A stretch of DNA of 59,244 bases from a virus, in the IMG/VR virus record IMGVR_UViG_3300042922_001463, positions 1 to 59,244 of that record; one strand, 5' to 3'. A program made the translations under genes and the position numbers. The stretch's first letter is position 1, and each line of letters opens with the position of its first letter. Below the pieces are notes generated by a model. It searched no databases and had not been told where the DNA came from. It saw nothing but the letters and a program-made list of their open reading frames with translations. Shown piece by piece: positions 49,305 to 58,059 of the stretch.

Positions 49305-50247
49305 CCGCTCCGCCATCGAATGGACCGACGCGACGTGGAATCCCATCGTCGGCTGTTCGGTCGTCTCTGCCGGCTGCACCAACTGCTACGCCATGAAGAT
49401 GGGCGGCCGACTTCAATCGATTGCGGAAGCGGAGCGTGCCGCGAACATCATCGGAATCACGCAGTACGTTGGGCTGACCGAAAAGAGTAAGGCCGGGCCG
49501 GTGTGGACCGGCAAGGTCACGCTCGCGCCCGAGCACATCATCGCCCAGCCGCTTCGCTGGCGCCGGCCGCGGCGCATCTTCGTCAATTCGATGGGCGATC
49601 TCTTCCATGAGAGCGTGCCCGACGAGTGGATCGACCGCGCTTTCGCCGTCATGGCGCTGACCCAGCAGCACACCTATCAGGTGTTGACGAAGCGCTCGGC
49701 GCGGATGCGGGAATACGTCGGCCAGTGGTTCGAGCGGCTCGCTCGCTACGATGTTCCCGTCGAGCATCCGACCGGCCGCGCCAACTTCCGTGACCTCGTC
49801 GACTGGCATGTCCTGCCGGCGGTTCTTCCGAACGTCTGGCTCGGCGTCTCGACCGAGGATCAGCGACGCGCCGACGAGCGCGTGCCCGATCTGCTTGCCA
49901 CGCCGGCGGCGATCCGCTTCGTCTCGGCCGAGCCGCTGCTCGGGCCGATCGACTTTCGACGCATCAGGATCGCCAGTGGCTGGTACGACGCACTCGCCAG
50001 CTGGCGCGATGTGGAAGAGCAGTTCCCGGGCATCGACGAAACGCTCGACCTCGTCATAGCCGGCGGCGAGAGCGGCATAGGGGCCCGGGTTTGGGATGGC
50101 TTCTATGCTGCCGCCCGATCGTTGCGGGTCCAGTGCAAGTCAGCTGGCACAGCCTTCTTCATGAAGCAGACACAAGGCGCGCTGAAGTCGCGCATGCCGG
50201 CGATCCCTGAGGACCTCATGATCAGGGAGATGCCCCATGCGCGGTAA
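49297..50247 (+). CDS. DUF5131 (phage Gp37/Gp68 family) protein
   Basis: 316 residues. IEWTDATWNPIVGCSVVSAGCTNCYAMKM holds a conserved Cys triad (C-x6-C-x2-C), then IFVNSMGDLFHESVP, YQVLTKRSARM, NVWLGVSTEDQ, VSAEPLLGPI and IAGGESG. The barrel-like order and Cys triad are compatible with a radical-SAM-type enzyme, as proposed for the family, but the substrate is unknown. Common in phages of Gram-negative hosts. Confidence 0.88.
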   Translation: MADRSAIEWTDATWNPIVGCSVVSAGCTNCYAMKMGGRLQSIAEAERAANIIGITQYVGLTEKSKAGPVWTGKVTLAPEHIIAQPLRWRRPRRIFVNSMGDLFHESVPDEWIDRAFAVMALTQQHTYQVLTKRSARMREYVGQWFERLARYDVPVEHPTGRANFRDLVDWHVLPAVLPNVWLGVSTEDQRRADERVPDLLATPAAIRFVSAEPLLGPIDFRRIRIASGWYDALASWRDVEEQFPGIDETLDLVIAGGESGIGARVWDGFYAAARSLRVQCKSAGTAFFMKQTQGALKSRMPAIPEDLMIREMPHAR

Positions 50248-50599
50248 GCACGGGCATCATGTAAAGGCCTCGCGTCAACACCGCTGGAAGCCCGGAAGCC
50301 GGGTCGGCTCGACAGGGCATGTAAAGGTGCGGGTAGGACGTGGCCATCCGCTCGCTGACCCGAATGGGTGGGCCTACGAGCATCTTGTTGTTTGGTGCGC
50401 TGCCGGTCGCCCGCGGCCCGGCCGTGGTGAAGTGTTGCACCACCTCAATGAGGATAAGACCGACAATCGCATCGAAAACCTGCATCTCATGACGAAGTCG
50501 GAGCACAACGCGCTCCACTTGCAGGCTCGGCCTCGCTGTCCGGAAACCGGCCGCCTCCTCGACGGCGTCGAGCACAACGCCATGCCGGAGGTGCGCTGA
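50237..50599 (+). CDS. HNH homing-type endonuclease
   Basis: 120 residues. YEHLVVWCAAGRPRPGRGEVLHHLNEDKTDNRIENLHLMTKSEHNALH is the HNH_3-type motif (H-H-N-N-H). A free-standing nuclease between DUF5131 and the LexA-like gene, overlapping the former by 11 bases. Likely a homing or nicking enzyme; unlike the HNH at 30.1 kb it is not near terminase. Confidence 0.8.
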   Translation: MRGKHGHHVKASRQHRWKPGSRVGSTGHVKVRVGRGHPLADPNGWAYEHLVVWCAAGRPRPGRGEVLHHLNEDKTDNRIENLHLMTKSEHNALHLQARPRCPETGRLLDGVEHNAMPEVR

Positions 50600-50601
50600 C
50601 C

Positions 50602-51045
50602 ATGCTCACCTCTCGCCAGCACGAGCTCCTTCGGTTCATCGACGGCTACGTCAAGCAGCGCGGATCCTCCCCGAACCTCGGCGAGATGGCCGAGGCGATG
50701 AACCTCAAGTCCAAGACCGGAATCAATCGGATGCTGAACGTGCTCGAGGATCGGGGCTTCGTCCGCCGCCTGCCGAACCGGGCGCGTTCGGTCGAGATCC
50801 TGCGCCTACACGATACGGCCACTACGGCCGCCCTCGACGACTTCCACAATCGCCTCCGGATCATGGTCGGCATCGACATGCACGAGCTCGTCGAAGCCGG
50901 CGCCATCGCGGCGAACGACCGGAACGCGTGGGAATCCTTCCGGCTCGATCCCTACCGGTTCTTCATCCGTGCCGATGACGACACCGCCGCGAAGATCTGG
51001 TCGGTGATCGAGCGGCGCGCGAACAAGCGAGGCTTCCATGTTTGA
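50602..51045 (+). CDS. LexA-type HTH protein without peptidase domain
   Basis: 147 residues. LTSRQHELLRFIDGYVKQRGSSPNLGEMAEAMNLKSKTGINRMLNVLEDRGFVRRLPNRARSVEIL is the LexA N-terminal DNA-binding domain with the usual RAR ending. The rest (about 75-147) lacks the Ala-Gly cleavage site and Ser/Lys dyad, so it cannot self-cleave. It could compete with host LexA at SOS boxes (inference). Confidence 0.8.
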   Translation: MLTSRQHELLRFIDGYVKQRGSSPNLGEMAEAMNLKSKTGINRMLNVLEDRGFVRRLPNRARSVEILRLHDTATTAALDDFHNRLRIMVGIDMHELVEAGAIAANDRNAWESFRLDPYRFFIRADDDTAAKIWSVIERRANKRGFHV

Positions 51046-51340
51046 GGCGCGCCCCGCTCGCGGAGGGAATGCAAATAGGAGCAGCCAGCCAGAGGTAAGA
51101 AATCCCGTACTGGCGCTGCCGGCCGCTCAACGCATCGCTGAGCTCTCGCCGGAGGCACGCGCACTGCTCGGTGACCTTCTCGGTGAGCTCGCTGCCGACG
51201 CGCGGAGCCGCGCTCAAAGGAGCTGGCTCCAGAATAAGGGGCCGATGGCTCTCTACTGGAAGGCGTTGAGCGTCTATGCCGCCCACCTGCGCCGAGCGCT
51301 GCGGAACATCAACACGATGCCGGCAGGTGACGGCCGATGA
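51038..51340 (+). CDS. Small phage protein, unknown
   Basis: 100 residues with ALPAAQRIAELSPEARALLGDLLGELAADARSRAQRSW and KGPMALYWKALSVYAAHLRRAL. Helical and basic. Frequently seen in early regions of rhizobial phages; no function known. Overlaps the LexA-like gene by eight bases. Confidence 0.55.
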   Translation: MFEARPARGGNANRSSQPEVRNPVLALPAAQRIAELSPEARALLGDLLGELAADARSRAQRSWLQNKGPMALYWKALSVYAAHLRRALRNINTMPAGDGR

Positions 51341-51345
51341 CGCGA

Positions 51346-51624
51346 TCAGCACAGCGGTCTGCGCGGGTCCTCCCCCTCGCCTTCAGCGACATGCACCGCC
51401 AGTCCTGCGGGCGAGCAGCGCAACACGTCCACGCGCACCGACAGGCCAGATTCCAGCACGAGCGTCGCGTGTCGCGCGCCAGCCGCCTCAATCATGGTCG
51501 CCAGTTCAGCGAGGACCTCGCCGTCGATGCCCGCTGCGGTACGCGTCAGGTGGTAGCAAGCCGTGGAGGCCCCGAGGCCGGCCGTGCGCAGCCAGCCATG
51601 GCCCGAAATGACGGTCGTCGACAT
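51346..51624 (-). CDS. Small protein, unknown, opposite strand
   Basis: 92 residues from the ATG at 51624, with GGGGGA a few bases upstream. STTVISGHGWLRTAGLGASTACYHLTRTAAGIDGEVLAELATMI...ATLVLESGLSVRVDVLRC looks like a natural alpha/beta protein, better than the Arg/Ser-rich product of the opposite frame. It points against the surrounding operon. No family recognised. Confidence 0.5.
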   Translation of the reverse strand: MSTTVISGHGWLRTAGLGASTACYHLTRTAAGIDGEVLAELATMIEAAGARHATLVLESGLSVRVDVLRCSPAGLAVHVAEGEGEDPRRPLC

Positions 51625-51779
51625 GTTCTCCCCCATGGTCCGACAACTCTGCGGACCAACGGGGGGCCGGGAACCACGTTCCAGGCGGTCACGCGCCTTC
51701 GAGGATCGCAGTTAACCCTTGGTTTCGATGGTGGCGAGGCATGAGCGCGCCCCTGTCCTACCGCGGGCACCACGAAGCT

Positions 51780-52256
51780 TCACCCAACTCGGCGCAGGAT
51801 GCGCAAAGGACTTGGGGTGACGATCTCCCAACAATCGAGATGCTCGTGCGCCTCAATCCGGAACGGCTGTGCGCCGGACCAATAACGCCGAGCGACCTCG
51901 GCCATGGAAAGACCGGCGACGGGTTGCACGCAATTGAAGTCGCCGCGGTGTTCGCCCGCCGATGCGTCTTCCTTCGTGACCTCGTAGATCACCGCGCGCG
52001 GGCTGCCCGTCCTTACGGCGTGCTGCACATAAAACTCGGCCACGGGGAGGCAGTCGCACGCGAAACAGGCGAAAAGCCGACTCGGCTTCTCAGGTGCGTG
52101 GGTAGCTCTCCATTCCTCCAATGCCATCTCGCGGTTCCAGTGCGAGTGCTGGTCGGCTCGGTCGCGCAAAAGGCGCCCCCAGTTCCCGGGCATCACCACG
52201 CTGCCAGGCGCCAGGAGGATCGGCGCCGAGTGGAAGAGCGGTCGCGTCGTAATCAT
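51780..52256 (-). CDS. DUF2441-like protein
   Basis: 158 residues. LFACFACDCLPVAEFYVQHAV near the middle, VTKEDASAGEHRGDFNCVQP, EVARRYWSGAQPFRIEAHEHLDCWEIVTPSPLRIL at the end. The 'ARRYWxG...E.L..SPL' pattern matches DUF2441, related in layout to ADP-ribosyltransferase-like proteins; activity unknown. Divergent from the cytosine methyltransferase, with 74 bases between them for promoters. Confidence 0.6.
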   Translation of the reverse strand: MITTRPLFHSAPILLAPGSVVMPGNWGRLLRDRADQHSHWNREMALEEWRATHAPEKPSRLFACFACDCLPVAEFYVQHAVRTGSPRAVIYEVTKEDASAGEHRGDFNCVQPVAGLSMAEVARRYWSGAQPFRIEAHEHLDCWEIVTPSPLRILRRVG

Positions 52257-52330
52257 GGCGGCGTTTCCTGCTGGATAGGAGCATCCACCACGATTGAACG
52301 GAGCGCGGACCCTGTCGAGAGGATCGCGGC

Positions 52331-54307
52331 ATGACGCGCAAGATCCTCGTCGCCGATCTTCTCTGCGGTGCCGGCGGCTCGTCGACCGGCGCGCAGCGCG
52401 CGCTTGCCGAGCTCGGGCTCGAGATGGAACTCGTCTGCGTCAACCACTGGCCGGTGGCGATCGACACCCATAGCCGCAACCATCCCGAGGCCCGGTACTA
52501 TGTGCAGGACATCTCGACGGTGCGACCGCACATCCTGGTGCCGGAGGGCTATCTCGACCTCCTGATGGCCTCGCCGACCTGCACACACCATTCGGTGGCG
52601 CGCGGCGGGAAGCCAACCAGCGACCAGCAGCGCAGCGATCCCTGGCACATCATCACCTGGCTCACCGAGCTCAGGGTGAAGCGCATCATCATCGAAAACG
52701 TGTGGGAGTTCATCGGCTGGGGGCCGGTCGACCCGAAGACGGGCAAGCCCATTCTCTCCCGCAAGGGCGAGTACTTCCACGCATGGATCGAGACCATCAA
52801 GCGGCTCGGCTTCGAGCCGGAGTGGCGCAAGCTGAACGCCGCCGACTATGGCGACGCCACCACGCGCCAGCGCTTCATCTTGATGGCGCGCTCCGACGGG
52901 CGGCGGGTGCACTGGCCCATGCCGACGCACCGCAAGCGCGACCAGATCTCCGATGACCTGTTTGGCGGCGCCAAGCCGTGGCGCCCGGCACGGGACATCA
53001 TCGACTGGCAGATCAAGGGCAAGTCGATCTTCAACCGGAAGAAGGCGCTCGCACCGAAGACGCTGGCGCGCATCTATGCCGGCGCGGTGAAATTCGGCTG
53101 GCCGGAGCCCTTTCTCGTCATCCTGCGAAACCACATGGCGGCGCAGGGCCTTGACCGGCCATTGCCGACCATAGCGGCGAACGCGACGCATATCGGGCTG
53201 GCGCAGCCGGTGATCGTCCGCAGCAACATGCATGGGCGGAAATCGCCGGGTGCGCGCGGTGCGCAGGATCCTTTGCCGACGATCACGACTGACGGCGACC
53301 TCGCCTTCGCCGAGCCCATCGTCCTGTCGCAGCACAACAGCGGCGCCGCGCGTTCGGCCGATGATCCCTTGCCCACCATCACCACGGGTGGGGCGGCGAC
53401 CGAGGACCATCCCGGCTGCGCGCGACCGATGCTGGTCGAGCCGTTCGTCATATCGCCACGGCATGGCAAGGACGATGCCGGTCCTCGGCCGCGCGCCGTA
53501 GGCGAGCCACTCCCGACGATTACGGCCGGCGGAAGCCAGGTCGCCATGGTTGAGCCTTTCGTGCTCTCCCGCCATGCGGAGGGCGCCGCCCGCTCTGTCG
53601 ACGAGCCAGTGCCTACTCAGGTCGCGAAGCACAGCCATCTGTTGATCACGTCTTACTACGGGCACGGCTGGCAAGAGAAAGCCGGCGCACCGCCGCCGTG
53701 CCAGAGCGCCGATGACCCGCTGCCGACCGTCACGGCCAAGGGCCGCTTCGGCATGGTGGTTCCCGTCACCCACTCGAAGGGCGGGAACGGAGCACGCGAC
53801 GTAGCGGAGCCGATTCCGACGCTGACGACGACCAAGGGCGGCGAATTCGCCGTCGTGATGCCGGTCACCCATCAGGACGGCAGCGACCGCGTGCGTGACG
53901 CTTCCGAGCCGCTCCCGACCATCACGGGCGCCAATCGCGGCGAGCTTGCCTTCATCGCCGCGCAGTTCGGCGAGCGCGAGGGCCAGGCGCCGCGCGTGCA
54001 TGACATCGGCGAGCCGATGCCGACCATCTGCGCCACCGGCGGCAGCACGACGCTCGTCGAGCCGGGGGACGGACAGCACTTCGACATCCTGTTCCGGATG
54101 CTGGAGCCGCACGAGCTCGCCGCTGCCATGGGCTTCAACACCGAGGAAGCAACCTATGAGTTCGCAGGCACCAAGACGGAACAGGTCAAGCAGATCGGCA
54201 ATGCCGTCGCCGTTCGGATGATGAAGGCGTGCGTCGGCGCGGTTATGGCCGATGCGGCGCCGAAGCGGCGTCAGAACGCCTCCGAGTTTCGGGATGCGGC
54301 CGAATGA
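52331..54307 (+). CDS. DNA (cytosine-5) methyltransferase with nine-repeat target region
   Basis: 658 residues, longer than usual for phage C5 methylases. Motif I ADLLCGAGGSSTG, motif IV with catalytic Cys84 in ASPTCTHHS, ENV motif IIENVW (about 122), motif VIII DATTRQRF (about 175) and motif X KQIGNAVAV near 620. Between VIII and X, where the target recognition domain lies, the unit (D/E)P(L/I/V/M)PTxT recurs nine times at about 276, 313, 345, 393, 425, 462, 493, 526 and 561, each followed by a hydrophobic strand. It should mark phage DNA against restriction; no cognate nuclease is adjacent. Confidence 0.92.
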   Translation: MTRKILVADLLCGAGGSSTGAQRALAELGLEMELVCVNHWPVAIDTHSRNHPEARYYVQDISTVRPHILVPEGYLDLLMASPTCTHHSVARGGKPTSDQQRSDPWHIITWLTELRVKRIIIENVWEFIGWGPVDPKTGKPILSRKGEYFHAWIETIKRLGFEPEWRKLNAADYGDATTRQRFILMARSDGRRVHWPMPTHRKRDQISDDLFGGAKPWRPARDIIDWQIKGKSIFNRKKALAPKTLARIYAGAVKFGWPEPFLVILRNHMAAQGLDRPLPTIAANATHIGLAQPVIVRSNMHGRKSPGARGAQDPLPTITTDGDLAFAEPIVLSQHNSGAARSADDPLPTITTGGAATEDHPGCARPMLVEPFVISPRHGKDDAGPRPRAVGEPLPTITAGGSQVAMVEPFVLSRHAEGAARSVDEPVPTQVAKHSHLLITSYYGHGWQEKAGAPPPCQSADDPLPTVTAKGRFGMVVPVTHSKGGNGARDVAEPIPTLTTTKGGEFAVVMPVTHQDGSDRVRDASEPLPTITGANRGELAFIAAQFGEREGQAPRVHDIGEPMPTICATGGSTTLVEPGDGQHFDILFRMLEPHELAAAMGFNTEEATYEFAGTKTEQVKQIGNAVAVRMMKACVGAVMADAAPKRRQNASEFRDAAE

Positions 54308-55038
54308 ATATCGCCACTCGATATGCGCATTTCTATTTCGCTAACGCGCGTCATTATGCGGGCGATGCGTTGTTCTATCGAATTACGATGTTCAACAAGA
54401 CCCAAATGCACAACGAACACACTGGTCTCCGCCTCAGCTATATGTTTATTGAATCTATCGATATCCCTCTTAGTAGGAATTTTGATCGCCGCCCGTTTTA
54501 CTTCCTCAGTAAGCACCAGCAGTTCTGCTTCAAGCGTCCTCACTGCGTCGAGTGTTTCCTCGCGGGACTTCGCGTCGTCGCCTGTATCAAGCCGCGCTCG
54601 CCAGACGATAGCGTGACTGAAGATCGGAGATGCGCGCCCGCGAAAAGTGGAGAGCTTGCCTTCCGCCTCAACGATCCATGCCAAGGACGATTGAAGTCCA
54701 AAGACTTCCGGCGCCAGTCGAATTTGGGAGATGATCACGTCAAGGCTGGTAAGGCATTCGTCGACCGTAAGATGTTCGGCATCGTATTCTCTTTTGGTAG
54801 AGAGCAACACGTCGCGCTCTGCAAGAAGCATCTGCACTCTGGCGAGGTCGGCTGTTGGTTTGGTCACCCGCCACGCAACGCCTGCAGCAAGGAGGGTCAT
54901 AAGCCCGCCGAGTATGCTTCCTGCAAAGCCGATCCAGGGATCGCCGAAGTTTCGCATCCAAAGGGCAAAGCCCACGGCCACCAGTGCTCCAACAGCACTG
55001 GAGCCGGACCATATGGCGACGTTGGCGAACCTGCTCAT
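54271..55038 (-). CDS. Two-TM membrane protein with cytoplasmic coiled coil
   Basis: 255 residues from the ATG at 55038. Two TM helices (about 12-30 and 38-60) are followed by about 190 residues of charged helix without cysteines. No family recognised. Its GC content is visibly lower than the surrounding genes and it runs against the operon, overlapping the methylase 3' end by 37 bases. It is probably expressed in the lysogen; a role in superinfection exclusion is possible. Confidence 0.6.
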   Translation of the reverse strand: MSRFANVAIWSGSSAVGALVAVGFALWMRNFGDPWIGFAGSILGGLMTLLAAGVAWRVTKPTADLARVQMLLAERDVLLSTKREYDAEHLTVDECLTSLDVIISQIRLAPEVFGLQSSLAWIVEAEGKLSTFRGRASPIFSHAIVWRARLDTGDDAKSREETLDAVRTLEAELLVLTEEVKRAAIKIPTKRDIDRFNKHIAEAETSVFVVHLGLVEHRNSIEQRIARIMTRVSEIEMRISSGDIHSAASRNSEAF

Positions 55039-55135
55039 CTTCCGACGCTCTCCTCTCACCGCGCACTTGTCGAGATGGTGGCGGCATGATTGCACCGCTT
55101 TCTGTCACAGCTGGTTCTGAAGCGGGGTGCAGGCC

Positions 55136-55342
55136 ATGATATCCGCCTCCGCCCTCGACGATCTGCGCCGCAAGCATCTGGTGACCACGGCCGCCGGCAA
55201 ATGGGTGGTGCTGCGCCGCAGCAGCAAGAGCGGCGGCATGGTCGGCCCCTGCCCGGTCCATTCCCTCAAGACCGGCGCCACGGCCTTCGAATGCTGGTCG
55301 GCCAGCCAAATCTGCCCCCGCTGCGAGACGCACCATGGCTGA
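55136..55342 (+). CDS. Small zinc-binding protein (CHC2/zinc-ribbon-like)
   Basis: 68 residues from the ATG at 55136; a GTG at 55127 is possible. VLRRSSKSGGMVGPCPVHSLKTGATAFECWSASQICPRC spaces C, H, C and C as in the zinc finger of primase-type CHC2 domains. Without any primase domain it may bind nucleic acid or be an accessory. Overlaps the DUF4326 gene. Confidence 0.55.
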   Translation: MISASALDDLRRKHLVTTAAGKWVVLRRSSKSGGMVGPCPVHSLKTGATAFECWSASQICPRCETHHG

Positions 55343-55823
55343 GCCGAAACGCGTCCAGCTGACGAAGGTGGATGGCCGCACTGTCGTTCCGCCAGGGGCG
55401 ATAAGGGTCGACAGTGCGAGCCGTTGGTGGCCGCCGTTCGACGTTGACCATCCATTCCTCGCCAAGAGCCGCTCGACCTACATCGACGACCGCCAGCATC
55501 GACTGTGGCTACTCTCCAAGATGTACCGGCAGTGGATCACGGGCGAGCTAGTCAACAATTCCAGCTGGTGGCTCCTCACCGATGAGGAGGTGCGCCATCA
55601 ACTGCGGGTGCCCCCTGGTGTTGCAGAGATCCGAGCGGTGCTCGGCGGGAAAGTCCTCGCCGACTGGCCACCCATCGGCTGGCCCTGCATCGGTGACGTG
55701 CTGCTCTCGATCGCCAACCAGGCCGGGGATGGCACTCCCTACCCGACGGCTTCGGACAATTTCCGCCCTCGGTATCGAGCCGCCGCACGGCGCCCCGGTG
55801 AGAGCTGGAAGTACGGAGCCTGA
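55335..55823 (+). CDS. DUF4326-like protein lacking the usual cysteines
   Basis: 162 residues. The C-terminal AEIRAVLGGKVLADWPPIGWPCIGDVLLSIAN parallels the DUF4326 core 'LRGKxLACWCxPxxCHxDVLLxLAN', but the WC and CH residues are replaced by DW and CI. The N-terminal half also departs from the family. Probably a diverged member with lost or changed activity; function of the family is unknown. Confidence 0.6.
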   Translation: MAEPKRVQLTKVDGRTVVPPGAIRVDSASRWWPPFDVDHPFLAKSRSTYIDDRQHRLWLLSKMYRQWITGELVNNSSWWLLTDEEVRHQLRVPPGVAEIRAVLGGKVLADWPPIGWPCIGDVLLSIANQAGDGTPYPTASDNFRPRYRAAARRPGESWKYGA

Positions 55824-55825
55824 CC

Positions 55826-56311
55826 ATGGCCGCCCGCATCGATTCCGGCATTCGCCCCAAGCTGAAGACCGCCCGCCCGAAACCCGGCCGCCGGCCGAAG
55901 CCGCCGCGCACGCGGCTTGAGGATCCGGAGCACCTGAAGATCATTCGGCAGCTGCCATGCCTTGTCAGCGGCAAGATGCCGGCCGGCGAGGCCGCCCACA
56001 TCCGCTATGCCAGCGCGATGCACGGCAAGCCGGTCACCGGCATAGGCACAAAGCCTGACGATAAGTGGTCCGTACCGCTCTGCGCCTGGTTCCACACCAT
56101 CAGTTCAGAGGCCCAGCATCGCTTTGGCGAGGAGTGGTGGTGGGAGCAGCGGAACATCGATCCGCTGTTCGTCGCCTCGAAGCTCTATGCAGTGTCGGTG
56201 ACGATGCGCGATGCCGGGATGGCCGAAGCAGAGATCGTCCAAGCTCTCGGCAAGATCGTATTGGCAGCCCACCACCTGTCGATGCCGCTCGCGGCCGGAG
56301 ATCAGGGATGA
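55826..56311 (+). CDS. DUF968/Ref-like HNH nuclease
   Basis: 161 residues. LPCLVSGKMPAGEAAHIRYAS, GIGTKPDDKWSVPLCAWFHTISSEAQHRFGEEWWWE carry the AH / KPDD / PLC..FH pattern of lambdoid DUF968 and Ref-type nucleases that cut at recombination intermediates. The residue before H in the last motif is Phe instead of His/Cys. Preceded by a basic, Pro-rich N-terminal tail. It likely helps phage recombination. Confidence 0.68.
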   Translation: MAARIDSGIRPKLKTARPKPGRRPKPPRTRLEDPEHLKIIRQLPCLVSGKMPAGEAAHIRYASAMHGKPVTGIGTKPDDKWSVPLCAWFHTISSEAQHRFGEEWWWEQRNIDPLFVASKLYAVSVTMRDAGMAEAEIVQALGKIVLAAHHLSMPLAAGDQG

Positions 56312-56557
56312 TCGGCCGCGCCCCATCCGTCAGGTTCCCGGTCGAGCCGCGGGACGTCCCACCTGCCAAGGCGGCACGACGTCTGCACCTCACACCGGCG
56401 GAATTCGCCGCCAAACTGCCGGAGCTGCAACGCCGTGGATTCCCCGCCGCGGACCCAACAACGGGGATGTACGACCTCAAGGCCATAGATGGCTGGATGG
56501 ATCGCCGCTCGGGCTTGACCACGGCCGCCAGCGCACGCGACGCTAGGGAGGTAGCCC

Positions 56558-56580
<23 letters not shown>
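56308..56580 (+). CDS. Excisionase-like wHTH protein
   Basis: 90 residues from the ATG at 56308, in an ATGA overlap. PPAKAARRLHLTPAEFAAKLPELQRRGFPAADPTTGMYDLKAIDGWMDRR is the MerR/AlpA-like wHTH pattern of phage excisionases. Its 3' end overlaps the integrase start by 23 bases, the expected xis-int coupling. Confidence 0.72.
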
Positions 56581-57914
<1,334 letters not shown>

Positions 57915-57953
57915 AACGACGGGCCGCAGCGGGCCGCGCGTCGAGTGCGGCGG

Positions 57954-57982
57954 GTGTTAAGGCAGCCCCCGCCGGGTGTCAA
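57954..57982 (-). promoter_or_regulatory. Promoter of the tRNA-Asp gene
   Basis: -35 TTGACA (57982-57977), 17-base spacer, -10 TAACAC (57959-57954), minus strand, about 33 bases of leader before the tRNA 5' end at 57914. This and the rest of 57915-58059 belong to the host side of the junction. Confidence 0.8.
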
Positions 57983-58059
57983 GCATGTCCGGCGGGCTTT
58001 CCAAGGCTTAACCTCGCCGAGGCATTATCAGCCACACTATAACTCGCCGGGGCTCGACC

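Noticed and set aside
51337-51744. Plus-strand frame of 135 residues as a gene
   Set aside because: Arg/His-rich product; the opposite-strand frame (51346-51624) has a better protein and ribosome-binding site.
53155-54020. Regularly spaced repeats suggestive of a CRISPR array
   Set aside because: The repeats are in frame, protein-level (PxPTxT), imperfect at DNA level and lie within one methyltransferase gene; no cas genes are near.
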